DNA of 44,041 nucleotides from Alphaproteobacteria bacterium (GTDB lineage Bacteria; Pseudomonadota; Alphaproteobacteria; Micavibrionales; Micavibrionaceae): NCBI GenBank assembly GCA_020442425.1, contig JAGRKB010000092.1, positions 1 through 44,041 of the forward strand, given 5' to 3'. This document shows positions 15,661 through 23,609 of this stretch, piece by piece (the first letter of the stretch is position 1; each line of letters opens with the position of its first letter). The notes beneath the pieces were generated by a model, which saw nothing but the letters and a program-made list of their open reading frames with translations, was not told the origin of the DNA and searched no databases. A program made the translations under genes and the position numbers.

Positions 15661-17535
15661 ATGACGGATTGTTCGCCGGAGCCAATGGATTTGCCACCTT
15701 TATTGGCTGAAGGCGTTGCCGTTATAAAATCTTCTATTCGGGGAATAGGGGATAGTGCGGGTGTTTATCGCATGATGAGCGAAGATGGGGAGGTTCTTTA
15801 TGTTGGCAAGGCCAAAAGAATTTCCAAGCGGGTTTTGAGTTATACGAGGCCTTTATTGTTGCCTGTGCGGTTGCAGCGCATGATTGCTCAAACACGTAAA
15901 ATGGAATTTATTAAGACCAAAACTGAGTCCGAGGCCTTGCTACTTGAAGCCAATTTAATCAAAAGCTTGCGCCCAAAATATAATGTATTGCTTAAGGATG
16001 ATAAGTCTTACCCCTATATCTTGATGACGGATCGGGCTGACTATCCCCAGCTTATGAAGTTTCGCGGTAAGCCTGATAGGCAAGGGGTGTATTTTGGACC
16101 GTTTGCGAGTGCCGCCGCTGTTAATGAGACTTTATCTTTGTTGCAAAGGGTCTTTATGCTTCGGAATTGTACCGATTCCTATTTTGCCTCCAGAAAGTCT
16201 CCTTGTCTTCAATATCATATCAAGAGATGTACGGCGCCTTGTGTGCAGAAGGTTTCCAAGGAGGGGTATCTGGGGCAGGTTCGCGATGCTCGAGATTTTT
16301 TGTCGGGGAAGTCACGTGAAGTTCAGGAACGTTTGACCAAGTCTATGATCAAGGCCTCAGAGTTACAGGATTATGAGGTTGCGGCGCAGCTTCGTGACCG
16401 CGTCAAGGTTCTGACGCATGTTCAATCTCGTCAGGGTGTCAATGCCTATTCAGTTGGAGATTGTGATGTTGTGGCGATTGCAATTCGTGAGCGAAGTGTA
16501 TGTGTGCAAGTATTCTTTTATCGTGGAGGGCAAAGTTACGGCAATAAAAGTTTTTTTTGGACAGTTGAGGATATGGTGTCTGAAAGCGAGGCTTTGGGCG
16601 GGTTTCTGGTTCAGTTTTATCAATCACGGCCTGTGCCAAAACAGGTTTTGGTTGGTGTCATGCCTAAAGAAGGCGCTTTAATTGAAGCGGCATATGGGGT
16701 GCAAATACGTGTCGTGAAGCGTGGGGATGCTTATGGCCTTTTGGAATTGGCTGAGCGTAATGCGCATGATGCGTTGCTGCGTCACTTGGCGGAAAAGGGT
16801 AGTGATCGAAAAATTTTAGAAGGGATTGCTGATTTGTTCCATTTGGATGGGGTGCCTTCTCGAATTGAAATTTATGATAACTCTCATATTTCCGGAACCA
16901 ATATGATCGGGGCTTTTGTTGTGGCGTCTCCCGATGGTTTCGAGAAAAAGGCGTATCGTACTTTTAATATCAAGATGGCTTCGGCTTCGGATGATTATGC
17001 GATGATGCGCGAAGTCATGTTAAGGCGGTTTGGTAAGATTGATCCAGATGATATTGATATGCAATCAAAAGATTGGCCTAATCTTCTCTTGATTGATGGG
17101 GGTGCCGGGCAATTGAGTGCGGTTCATGATGTTTTGGATGAGTTGGGTCTATCTGATTATTTGACTGTGGTTGGGATTGCCAAGGGCGAGAAACGAAATG
17201 CCGGACGGGAGAAGTTTTTCATGCGAAGGCAGGGAGGTGGGCAAGACATGTTCCAGCTTCCTATTCACGATCCGGTTCTTCATTATTTGCAGCGTCTTAG
17301 AGATGAGGCTCACCGTTTTGCTATCGGGACACATCGGAACAAGCGCTCGAAAGCTGCTCTCGGGAGTAAATTGGATCAAGTTCCAGGAATTGGGGCCAAG
17401 CGAAAGAAGGCCTTGTTGCTTCATTTCGGATCGGCTAAAGCGGTTGAGGATGCCTCTGTTGAGGATTTGGTTACTGTAGAGGGGATTTCTCGAACTATTG
17501 CCGAGAAAATCTATAACTTTTTTCACTCGGTTTAA
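15661..17535 (+). CDS. uvrC: excinuclease ABC subunit C
   Basis: Makes the dual incisions in nucleotide excision repair with UvrAB. Domains in order: GIY-YIG nuclease (GVYRMM...VLYVGKAKRI, residues 34-55), cysteine-rich region (SPCLQYHIKRCTAPC near 180), UVR motif for UvrB binding (MIKASELQDYEVAAQLRDR near 215), RNase H-like 3' endonuclease (IEIYDNSHISGTNMIGAFVV near 403, with its catalytic Asp; LLIDGGAGQL near 478), and tandem helix-hairpin-helix at the end (VPGIGAKRKKALL, VEGISRTIAEKI). The length of 624 aa is normal. The ATG at 15661 is preferred over two upstream in-frame starts because AAGGAAG precedes it at proper spacing. Confidence 0.96.
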   Translation: MTDCSPEPMDLPPLLAEGVAVIKSSIRGIGDSAGVYRMMSEDGEVLYVGKAKRISKRVLSYTRPLLLPVRLQRMIAQTRKMEFIKTKTESEALLLEANLIKSLRPKYNVLLKDDKSYPYILMTDRADYPQLMKFRGKPDRQGVYFGPFASAAAVNETLSLLQRVFMLRNCTDSYFASRKSPCLQYHIKRCTAPCVQKVSKEGYLGQVRDARDFLSGKSREVQERLTKSMIKASELQDYEVAAQLRDRVKVLTHVQSRQGVNAYSVGDCDVVAIAIRERSVCVQVFFYRGGQSYGNKSFFWTVEDMVSESEALGGFLVQFYQSRPVPKQVLVGVMPKEGALIEAAYGVQIRVVKRGDAYGLLELAERNAHDALLRHLAEKGSDRKILEGIADLFHLDGVPSRIEIYDNSHISGTNMIGAFVVASPDGFEKKAYRTFNIKMASASDDYAMMREVMLRRFGKIDPDDIDMQSKDWPNLLLIDGGAGQLSAVHDVLDELGLSDYLTVVGIAKGEKRNAGREKFFMRRQGGGQDMFQLPIHDPVLHYLQRLRDEAHRFAIGTHRNKRSKAALGSKLDQVPGIGAKRKKALLLHFGSAKAVEDASVEDLVTVEGISRTIAEKIYNFFHSV

Positions 17536-17744
17536 GGGTAGGGTGTATCTTCTTTATTTGCCGTAAGGTTGGGAAATTTTCTCAGTGAAAAACTTTGTAA
17601 AAATGCTGATATAGGACTTGCGCGCTTGGATTTCTCCATGCTAGTGTCTTGGCAGTCAGCAAGACATTCCGAGAGTTTTTTTGTTCGCTTTTGCGAATGA
17701 TTGCAATCGTTTGTCAGGTAATTTTAGAAAGGTAGTTGAACCCA

Positions 17745-18512
17745 ATGTTTCACCGTCCTGCAACCCCCAACACTTCAACGTCCGAGCAAGAGGAAAATCT
17801 TAATATGAGTCAGGCTCCACAAAATAATGAGTCCAACGAGTCAGCTACTGCTGATCGTGTGGATATTCCGTCAAGCCCATTCCAGCGTCCAGGTCAACCT
17901 GCTGCTGCTGCATCTGCTCCGGCGGCTGCACCTGCGGCAAGTGCAAGTGCTCCGAATGCTCCACGTGCATCTGCTCCGGCGTACAGTGCTTATCCTGGTG
18001 CTTATGGTTCTATGTCTTCCGGAATGTCCGGAGCGACAGCCGCTTCTTCTGATCCAAACGCTCGCCGTTTAATCATTGGTCAAGGCATCACTATGTCCGG
18101 TGAAATTGAGTCTTGTGACCTTTTGATCGTTGAGGGGACTGTCGAGGCTGCCTTGAAAGGGGCTAGCGGTTTGGAAATCGCCGAGAGCGGTATGTTTTAC
18201 GGAACTGTTGAAATTGATGAAGCCACCATCGCCGGAAAGTTCGAGGGTGATTTGACTGTGAATGGTCGTTTGACCGTGCGCGCGACCGGATCTATTACCG
18301 GTGCGATCACTTATAAAGAATTGGCTGTTGAAGCCGGTGCGACGATTGACGGGAAAATGTCACCTGTAGGAGGCAAAGGAGCCTCCTCTGAAAAAAAGTC
18401 GCCTAGGGGAGCTGCCGTTGGTGTAGGCTCCCCCGCCAACAAAAGCGCTGGTCAAGCAGCTCAGACTGCCGATGATGACCTTCCGATTTTGCAGCGTGCG
18501 GCTGGACGATAG
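17745..18512 (+). CDS. bactofilin
   Basis: A bacterial cytoskeletal protein that self-assembles into filaments at the membrane, with roles in shape, stalk or polarity. The beta-helical bactofilin core is at about residues 105-205: LIIGQGITMSGEIESCDLL, then repeated EGTVEA, GTVEI, GKFEGDLTVNGRLTV and ATGSITGAI turns. It is flanked by long disordered arms: an Ala/Pro/Ser-rich N-terminus (45-100) and a Lys/Gly/Ala-rich C-terminus. The ATG at 17745 is used; a second ATG at 17806 preceded by GAGGAAAA is also possible. There is no M23 peptidase gene next to it, unlike many bactofilin loci. A strong palindromic terminator follows. Confidence 0.93.
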   Translation: MFHRPATPNTSTSEQEENLNMSQAPQNNESNESATADRVDIPSSPFQRPGQPAAAASAPAAAPAASASAPNAPRASAPAYSAYPGAYGSMSSGMSGATAASSDPNARRLIIGQGITMSGEIESCDLLIVEGTVEAALKGASGLEIAESGMFYGTVEIDEATIAGKFEGDLTVNGRLTVRATGSITGAITYKELAVEAGATIDGKMSPVGGKGASSEKKSPRGAAVGVGSPANKSAGQAAQTADDDLPILQRAAGR

Positions 18513-18524
18513 ATTGAGTTAAAA

Positions 18525-18551
18525 AAAACCGGATCAATTGATCCGGTTTTT
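18525..18551. terminator. palindromic terminator after the bactofilin gene
   Basis: An 11-bp stem AAAACCGGATC/GATCCGGTTTT around the loop AATT, followed by T and CTTT on the plus strand and flanked by A8 on the left. The hairpin is fully symmetrical and works in both directions. Confidence 0.88.
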
Positions 18552-18574
18552 CTTTATTTTATAATTTTCAGGTC

Positions 18575-18603
18575 CTATAGCCAATTATACAATTACTGAT
18601 AGG
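18575..18603 (+). repeat. left terminal inverted repeat of the IS630 element
   Basis: Begins CTATAGCCAATTATACAA. It matches the reverse complement of 19458-19486 except at positions 8, 19, 23 and 29. Confidence 0.88.
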
Positions 18604-19120
18604 TTTGTATAATTTGGTCTATAGATTTTGTGTGGTTGAATTGTCTGATTTTTTTGAGGGCAGCGAAGTCATGTTCAATTGGATTGAGGTCTGGTGAATA
18701 TGGAGGAAGGTAGAGCAATTTTGCACCTGTCTTTTCAATGATGTCGCGTGTTTTCTGTGATTTATGAAAGGCGGCATTGTCCATGATGACGACTTGGTGC
18801 GGTTTCAAGTGCGGGGTGAGTTGATATTCCAGCCAGTCATTGAAAATATCAGCATTACATGTCCCTTCCCAAAGCTGGGTGGCTTGGAGAGTTCCATCTG
18901 GCATCCGTGCGGCAAGAAGGGATGTGCGAGGTCTTTTGTGACCTGAAATCTCCCCATAAACACGCGTCCCTTTTAAGGCATACCCGTAGAGCCGTGCCGC
19001 TTCCAATGCAAAACCACATTCATCAAGATGGATAAAAGAACATCCACGCCGAACATATCGTTCACGAAGACGCAGAAAGGCCTTCCTTTTCATAGTGTCG
19101 CGTTGCGTGTACAGCATCAT
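18593..19120 (-). CDS. IS630 transposase, catalytic (DDE) part
   Basis: Carries the full IS630 catalytic triad: Asp33 (IHLDECGF), Asp114 (VVIMDNAAFHKS) and Glu149 (PPYSPDLNPIEHDF), with DD34E spacing. The 175-aa frame begins with tandem ATGs at 19120 and 19117, immediately after an A8 run. In this frame a TAA lies about four codons upstream of the A run, so it can be joined to the N-terminal frame only by slippage inside that run, or translated separately from the ATGs. It is expected to cut and rejoin DNA at TA sites. The last codons lie within the left inverted repeat. Confidence 0.9.
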   Translation of the reverse strand: MMLYTQRDTMKRKAFLRLRERYVRRGCSFIHLDECGFALEAARLYGYALKGTRVYGEISGHKRPRTSLLAARMPDGTLQATQLWEGTCNADIFNDWLEYQLTPHLKPHQVVIMDNAAFHKSQKTRDIIEKTGAKLLYLPPYSPDLNPIEHDFAALKKIRQFNHTKSIDQIIQTYQ

Positions 19121-19427
19121 TTTTTTTACGGCTTATACGCAGTTTTTTTAGGTTGTAGTGAATGCAAAAAACGGAAACCTTAAAATAACGCGCACGTTCA
19201 GCTATTGTCCAATCGGCGTGGTTCAGAACATTCTCGCTTAAATCATGGAGACTTATCTTGCGCGAGCTTCGTGGGCCAGGCTTGGTATATGCCTCCGCAT
19301 CCTCTTGCGCCATCCATCGATAAACGCTTGCTTCCCCAACACCAAAGCGGAGCGCAGCTTCTCGCTTTCCCCCACCATCCCTTACAAATTTTACAACGCG
19401 TCTGCGTATATCTGATGAACATCTCAT
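19062..19427 (-). CDS. IS630 transposase, DNA-binding N-terminal part
   Basis: A 121-aa frame with two helix-turn-helix modules that bind the terminal repeats. The first is REAALRFGVGEASVYRWM near residues 22-39. The second is WTIAERARYFKVSVFCIHYNL near 73-93. A KPGPRSSRK linker lies between them, the GRPR-like motif seen in IS630/Tc1 transposases. It overlaps the catalytic frame by 59 bases. The sequence CGT-AAA-AAA-AAT-GAT marks the likely shift site at 19127-19120. Moving to the catalytic frame needs +1 (or -2), or loss of one A in the transcript. Confidence 0.87.
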   Translation of the reverse strand: MRCSSDIRRRVVKFVRDGGGKREAALRFGVGEASVYRWMAQEDAEAYTKPGPRSSRKISLHDLSENVLNHADWTIAERARYFKVSVFCIHYNLKKLRISRKKNDAVHATRHYEKEGLSASS

Positions 19428-19457
19428 CCATACACTCTACCAGCTTTTTTACATGCG

Positions 19458-19486
19458 TCTATCGGTATTTGTATAATTAGCTATAG
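19458..19486 (-). repeat. right terminal inverted repeat of the IS630 element
   Basis: Read on the minus strand it begins CTATAGCTAATTATACAA, the partner of the left repeat. The outer CTATAG contains two overlapping candidate TA target dinucleotides, so the exact border is uncertain by two bases. Confidence 0.88.
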
Positions 19487-19827
19487 ATTTTCGCCGGACC
19501 GAATTTGTTTTCGCCTTCATCACCTTTTTTGATGAACCAGTAAAGAAGGACAAAGATTCCGATAATGGTCAGGGCAATCAATTGCCACCATCCGCTGCGA
19601 CCGACATCGTGCAGGCGACGGCAAGCGATGGATACGCTAGGGCCGAGAAGGGCTAGAGATACTAACATTGCTACAAAGCCCAGACCTATAACCATGTCTA
19701 TGGCGATGGCTGCAAAATAAACGATATAGTAAAATAAAGTCCACCACCAGTATTCGGAACGGGTAGCGCGACCTTCGAAGTTTACATAGTTTTCAAAACC
19801 TGATTTTACGGCGTCAGGAAAATTCAT
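19477..19827 (-). CDS. DUF805 membrane protein
   Basis: A small inner-membrane protein of the DUF805/YhaH family, function unknown. The family pattern is clear: FENYVNFEGRATRSEYWWW at residues 11-29, then membrane helices at about 30-50 and 52-64, then the signature CRRLHDVGRSGWW at 69-81, a third helix at 82-100, and the ending KKGDEGENKFGP. The last residues (IYS) and the TAA stop come from the right end of the inserted IS630 element. Rejoining the flanks at TA restores a stop within a few codons (AAA ATC TAG), so the insertion barely changes the protein. It is probably still functional. Confidence 0.9.
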   Translation of the reverse strand: MNFPDAVKSGFENYVNFEGRATRSEYWWWTLFYYIVYFAAIAIDMVIGLGFVAMLVSLALLGPSVSIACRRLHDVGRSGWWQLIALTIIGIFVLLYWFIKKGDEGENKFGPAKIYS

Positions 19828-19931
19828 AGGACCCCCAAAGTATAAAAATTAAACGAATCAAAACTGGATTAAACATATCATAGGATGGTGTATGCGGCAA
19901 TCTGACCTTTGATACTGTAGAGGTATGATGA

Positions 19932-21836
19932 TCAGGATAGGGCGGCGGTTATGATGGACTCGGCATCGAGACCAGCTTGTCTATATTGGCGGTCTTGGGT
20001 GTCATGGCTTTGGTAGCAATCAGGCAGAGTTAAGGTTCGGATTTTGAGGCCTTGATCCAAAAGGCCGGCATTGGCAAGAGCAGATACGACCAGTGAACCG
20101 AACCCTCCGATGGAGCCTTCTTCGATGGTTATGAGAGCATTATGCTCTTTGGCAAGTTTGGACATCATTTCCATGTCGAGTGGTTTTGCAAAACGGGCGT
20201 CAGCAATCGTGACCGAGTATCCTTTGCTTTCGAGAACGAGGGCCGCTTTTTTGCATTCTTCCAATCGTGTGCCGTATGAGAGCAGGGCAATGTCCTTGCC
20301 TTTTTGGATGATGCGGCCTTTGCCGATTTTGAGCGGGGTGACTTTGGTCTGCATGTTTAATCCCAGACCTTCACCGCGCGGATAACGGAAGGCTATCGGG
20401 CCGTCATTATAGGCTGCTGCTGTTGCGACCATACTCTTTAATTCTATTTCGTCACTTGGAGCCATCAAAACCATATTCGGCAGGCAGCCAAGATAAGCGG
20501 TGTCAAAGGCGCCTGCGTGGGTCGCGCCGTCGGCGCCGACAAGGCCTGCGCGGTCAATCGCAAAACGTACGGGCAAATTCTGGATGCAGACATCGTGAAC
20601 GATTTGGTCGTAGGCGCGTTGCAGGAAGGTCGAGTAAATGGCGACAAATGGTTTTAATCCCTCAGTGGCCATGCCTGCTGCAAATGTCACGGCGTGTTGT
20701 TCGGCTATGCCGACATCAAAGCAGCGGTTGGGGAATTCTTGTTCAAACAAATCAAGCCCTGTTCCTGAGGGCATCGCGGCATTGATTGCAACGATCTTGT
20801 CGTCTTTTCTTGCTTCTTCGATTAGGCTTTCGGCGAAAACTTTTGTGTAGGCCGGAGCTGCCGGTTTTGATTTCTTTTGCGCGCCAGAGACGACGTCAAA
20901 TTTAACGACGCCGTGCATTTTATCAGGCGCATTTTCAGCAGGAGCGTAGCCTTTGCCTTTTTGCGTGATGACATGAAGCAAAATCGGGCCGTCATGCGGG
21001 TTGTCGCGTAAGTTTTTCAGAATGGGCACAAGTTGATCCAGATTGTGACCGTCCACTGGGCCGATGTAATAAAATCCAAGTTCTTCAAAGAGGGAGCCTC
21101 CGCCCATTGCGGCGCGTGCTGTTTCTTCGGCGCGTTTTGCAGCTTCGCGTAATGGGGCAGGCAAGTGTTCGGTAATTTGTTTCGCGATTTCGCGTGCGCC
21201 TAAATATTGTTTACTGGACACCAGTCGTCCCAGATGTTTGCTCATGGCGCCGACAGGTGGAGCAATCGACATATCATTGTCATTTAAAATAACAATCAGA
21301 TTGCTTTTCAGGACGCCTGCATTGTTCATGGCTTCGTAGGCCATACCTGCGGAAATGGAGCCATCCCCAATCACTGCAATGACGCTTTTGGAGTCTTTAT
21401 TTAAATCTCTGGCGACGGCCATGCCGAGTCCAGCGGAAATAGAGGTCGAGCTGTGGCCTGCGCCGAACGGATCATATTCGCTTTCAGCGCGCTTGGTGAA
21501 TCCTGATAGTCCTTCGGGTTGTCTGATGGTGTGGATCAGGTGGCGGCGACCTGTCAGCATTTTGTGCGGGTAGGCTTGGTGTCCGACATCCCAAATCAAT
21601 CGGTCATGCGGCGTGTCAAAAGTGGCGTGAATGGCAACAGTGAGTTCGACGACGCCCAGACTTGCGCCCAAATGTCCGCCTGTTTTTGAGACGGCTTCAA
21701 TTAAATCGGTGCGGAGCTCATCGGCTACTTGTTTCAACTGGTCAACGGACAAGTCTTTCAAATCGGCGGGAGCGTCGATTTTAGAATTTCGCCGTGGGTC
21801 GGCTGTGTTCGTATCGGGTACAAGTTTTAGGGCCAT
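19932..21836 (-). CDS. dxs: 1-deoxy-D-xylulose-5-phosphate synthase
   Basis: Condenses pyruvate with glyceraldehyde 3-phosphate, the first step of the MEP isoprenoid pathway; thiamine-diphosphate dependent. Seen: the TPP/Mg motif [20 protein letters not shown] near residue 155, [16 protein letters not shown] near 78, the transketolase-like middle domain with [19 protein letters not shown] near 370 (catalytic Glu) and [18 protein letters not shown] near 403, and a C-terminal transketolase domain. The frame runs upstream to 22127 across the toxin-antitoxin genes; the ATG at 21836 ([14 protein letters not shown], 634 aa) matches normal Dxs length. It is separated from ispA-xseB by a 1.7-kb block. 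Confidence 0.97.
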   Translation of the reverse strand: MALKLVPDTNTADPRRNSKIDAPADLKDLSVDQLKQVADELRTDLIEAVSKTGGHLGASLGVVELTVAIHATFDTPHDRLIWDVGHQAYPHKMLTGRRHLIHTIRQPEGLSGFTKRAESEYDPFGAGHSSTSISAGLGMAVARDLNKDSKSVIAVIGDGSISAGMAYEAMNNAGVLKSNLIVILNDNDMSIAPPVGAMSKHLGRLVSSKQYLGAREIAKQITEHLPAPLREAAKRAEETARAAMGGGSLFEELGFYYIGPVDGHNLDQLVPILKNLRDNPHDGPILLHVITQKGKGYAPAENAPDKMHGVVKFDVVSGAQKKSKPAAPAYTKVFAESLIEEARKDDKIVAINAAMPSGTGLDLFEQEFPNRCFDVGIAEQHAVTFAAGMATEGLKPFVAIYSTFLQRAYDQIVHDVCIQNLPVRFAIDRAGLVGADGATHAGAFDTAYLGCLPNMVLMAPSDEIELKSMVATAAAYNDGPIAFRYPRGEGLGLNMQTKVTPLKIGKGRIIQKGKDIALLSYGTRLEECKKAALVLESKGYSVTIADARFAKPLDMEMMSKLAKEHNALITIEEGSIGGFGSLVVSALANAGLLDQGLKIRTLTLPDCYQSHDTQDRQYRQAGLDAESIITAALS

Positions 21837-21866
21837 GGGGTTGATATGTAATAGCTTTTGGGTGAT

Positions 21867-21906
21867 TTGACAATTGTTTCTGCATGTTATAACATTAGTT
21901 ATAACA
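21867..21906 (+). promoter_or_regulatory. promoter and palindromic operator of the AbrB-Doc-Nudix operon
   Basis: TTGACA (21867-21872) is followed after 15 bases by TATAAC (21888-21893). A perfect inverted repeat, TGTTATAAC-ATTA-GTTATAACA (21885-21906), covers the -10 box and the transcription start. This is the layout expected for autorepression by the AbrB-type antitoxin. On the minus strand an overlapping TTGTCA box (21873-21868) with a poor TACATA at 17 bases could serve dxs, so the two promoters may share bases. Confidence 0.75.
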
Positions 21907-21920
21907 ATATGGAGAGAAGT

Positions 21921-22142
21921 ATGCAGGTTAAAATCACCCAAATAGGCAATTCCAAAGGGATTATCTTGCCTAAGGATGTTTTGGACAAGTTGAATTTGGA
22001 CAAAGGAGATACGTTGTGGCTGGTGGATTCTCCGCTCGGGTTTTCTGCATCGGTGTATGATCCTGAATTTGCTGAACAAATGGATGCAGCGCGCGCTATC
22101 ATGAAAAAGCGGAAAAATGTTTTGCATGAGTTGGCAAAATGA
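21921..22142 (+). CDS. AbrB/MazE-type antitoxin
   Basis: A 73-aa swapped-hairpin AbrB DNA-binding protein: [20 protein letters not shown] (residues 1-20) is the classic MazE/AbrB core with [11 protein letters not shown]. The C-terminal half ([24 protein letters not shown]) is the probable toxin-binding tail. The start at ATG 21921 follows GGAGAG; an in-frame ATG at 21909 also exists. Its stop overlaps the Doc start (ATGA, 4 bases), the usual antitoxin-first coupling. It probably binds the inverted repeat at 21885-21906. Confidence 0.9.
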   Translation: MQVKITQIGNSKGIILPKDVLDKLNLDKGDTLWLVDSPLGFSASVYDPEFAEQMDAARAIMKKRKNVLHELAK

Positions 22143-22525
22143 TCGAATACAAATGGATACAGGAAAAAATTGTTCATGCTATTCATGACGAACAGTTGGC
22201 AGAGCATGGGGGATTGACCGGGGCGAGGGATGTCAAGCTTTTGCAATCAGCTTTGGCGCGTCCCCAAAATATACTCGGTTACGGTTCTCCAGATATTTCA
22301 GAGTTGGCGGCGGCGTACGGATATGGTATTTCCCGCAATCATCCTTTTAATGACGGGAATAAACGGACAGCATTCGTTGTAACAGAATTGTTTTTATTGA
22401 TGAACGGATATGAGCTGATTGCTAATGATGAGTCGTGTGTTTTAATCATGCTCAAAGTTGCGTCAGGAGACATCAGCGAAGACGTTTTTGCGGACTGGAT
22501 TAGAAAGAATATCCAGAAAAAGTAA
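22139..22525 (+). CDS. Doc-type Fic-domain toxin
   Basis: A Fic/Doc family toxin of 128 aa. The catalytic loop [13 protein letters not shown] is at residues 67-79 (His68, Asp72, Lys75, Arg76), matching Doc's HxFx(D/N)xNKR. Phage P1 Doc phosphorylates EF-Tu and blocks translation; this homologue probably acts similarly, but the target is inferred. The sequence begins [20 protein letters not shown], typical of chromosomal Doc. It overlaps the antitoxin by four bases and the Nudix gene by one base (TAATG), so all three are likely translated together. Confidence 0.93.
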   Translation: MIEYKWIQEKIVHAIHDEQLAEHGGLTGARDVKLLQSALARPQNILGYGSPDISELAAAYGYGISRNHPFNDGNKRTAFVVTELFLLMNGYELIANDESCVLIMLKVASGDISEDVFADWIRKNIQKK

Positions 22526-23004
22526 TGGTAGAGCTTATTGAATCATTTCCGTCTTTAAAACTTGTTGATACCAAGCAGATTAGAGAAAGTCAGTATATCC
22601 ACCATCTTTCTGATTGTGTGATTCTTACCAAGGATGGAAAAATCCTTATGCAGCAGAGGCCAGAGAATTGGGGCAAGTCTGCCGGAAATCTTAATATCTT
22701 TGGGGGGCATGTTGAAGACGGGGAAACAGTCGTTCAAGGGCTTATTCGTGAACTTCATGAAGAGCTTGGGGCTGTCGTCAGGCAAGATGATCTTGTTTTT
22801 ATCGGGGCAATTTCGGAAGATTGGACGAATCACACTGAATTGGTTCATGTGTATTTCTGGCATGATACACACGGGACAATTACGGGATGCTATGAAGCCG
22901 AAGCGCGGGAATATAATACGGTAGAAGAAGCTTTAGCTCATCCCAAGATCATGGATTATGCCGCGTGGGCATTGGAAGAATGTCGAGCACTTAAATATAT
23001 TTAG
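22525..23004 (+). CDS. Nudix hydrolase coupled to the toxin-antitoxin pair
   Basis: A complete Nudix box is at residues 61-83: GHVEDGE...RELHEELGA, fitting Gx5Ex7REUxEExGU with all catalytic glutamates. The N-terminal strand DCVILTKDGKILMQQRPE is typical of MutT-like enzymes that hydrolyse nucleoside diphosphates linked to another group. The substrate is unknown. The start codon overlaps the Doc stop by one base (TAATG), so it belongs to the same operon. Possible roles are clearing a toxin product or unrelated house-cleaning; neither can be told from sequence. The 159-aa length is normal. Confidence 0.88.
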   Translation: MVELIESFPSLKLVDTKQIRESQYIHHLSDCVILTKDGKILMQQRPENWGKSAGNLNIFGGHVEDGETVVQGLIRELHEELGAVVRQDDLVFIGAISEDWTNHTELVHVYFWHDTHGTITGCYEAEAREYNTVEEALAHPKIMDYAAWALEECRALKYI

Positions 23005-23064
23005 GAGTTATTCTACTCTGCGTAGGGGGAGAATTTTCGGCGAATATATTCAAGAAAAGCAATG

Positions 23065-23607
23065 TTAAATGATTTTCTTTAGTTTCATTATTCCGAAACA
23101 TGCGACTGTTGATGAGTCTTTAATTTCGTTGTTTATAATCATCTCCTCAATCTTGCTGATAGGAAAACTTTTTGAGGTTAGTCCTTCTTCTTCTTCTTCG
23201 AGTTGTTGACCAATGAAAGTTAGGTTTTGGGCGATAAAAAAATCAAAGGCCGTTGTGCTGTATCCGTATGCTGGGAAGAATTTCCCGATGTGCGTATATG
23301 TTTTGGCGATTAAGCCCGTTTCTTCTCTGAGTTCTTGTGCTGCAACTTGCACAGGGAGGAGGTTTTTGTCAAATGAGGCCCCTTGAGGTAATTCCCAATA
23401 TGAGTTATCAACTGGATAGCGATATTGGTTTACCAAATACATTTCGTTATTTTCAATGGCAGCTATCACTGTATAGTCATTTTTTTCAACTATGCCGAAT
23501 AAGCCCTCTTTTCCATTTGGGCGAATAATTCTGTCTTCCCGAACTTTCATCCATTTATTTTCGTAAACGGATTTACTTTGTACGGTTCGAAAAGGAGGCG
23601 CGGACAT
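23065..23607 (-). CDS. Nudix hydrolase, ADP-ribose pyrophosphatase-like, with altered Nudix box
   Basis: A NudF-like fold of 180 aa: IIRPNGKEGLFGIVEKNDYTV, then VNQYRYPVDNSYWELPQGAS, as in ADP-ribose pyrophosphatases. The Nudix box is modified: LPQGASFDKNLLPVQVAAQ is followed by ELREETGL, one residue longer than consensus, with Gln at the usual Arg position and no Glu at the first conserved site. The metal-binding ELREE glutamates remain. Glu-rich EEEEEG near 138-143 is unusual. It begins two bases after the ispA stop on the same strand, so it is probably co-transcribed with xseB-ispA. Activity on ADP-ribose is only likely. Confidence 0.82.
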   Translation of the reverse strand: MSAPPFRTVQSKSVYENKWMKVREDRIIRPNGKEGLFGIVEKNDYTVIAAIENNEMYLVNQYRYPVDNSYWELPQGASFDKNLLPVQVAAQELREETGLIAKTYTHIGKFFPAYGYSTTAFDFFIAQNLTFIGQQLEEEEEGLTSKSFPISKIEEMIINNEIKDSSTVACFGIMKLKKII

Positions 23608-23609
23608 AT

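Larger units (their letters stand above)
18575..19486 (-). mobile_element. IS630-family insertion sequence
   Basis: A roughly 0.9-kb element bounded by 29-base inverted repeats that agree at 25 positions. TA dinucleotides at both outer ends match the TA target duplication of IS630/Tc1-mariner elements. It carries two overlapping minus-strand frames: an N-terminal helix-turn-helix part (19427-19062) and a catalytic DDE part (19120-18593). The right end supplies the last two codons and the stop of the DUF805 gene. The left end overlaps the last codons of the transposase. The ends are intact and the DDE triad is complete, so the copy may be recent and possibly active. Confidence 0.9.

Noticed and set aside
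17684..17697. TTCGC-TTTT-GCGAA hairpin before the bactofilin gene
   Set aside because: A five-pair stem with no T run; too small to call a terminator or regulatory structure.
21837..22127. N-terminal extension of dxs giving 731 codons
   Set aside because: It is antisense to the antitoxin gene and its operator, and normal Dxs length is reached from the ATG at 21836.
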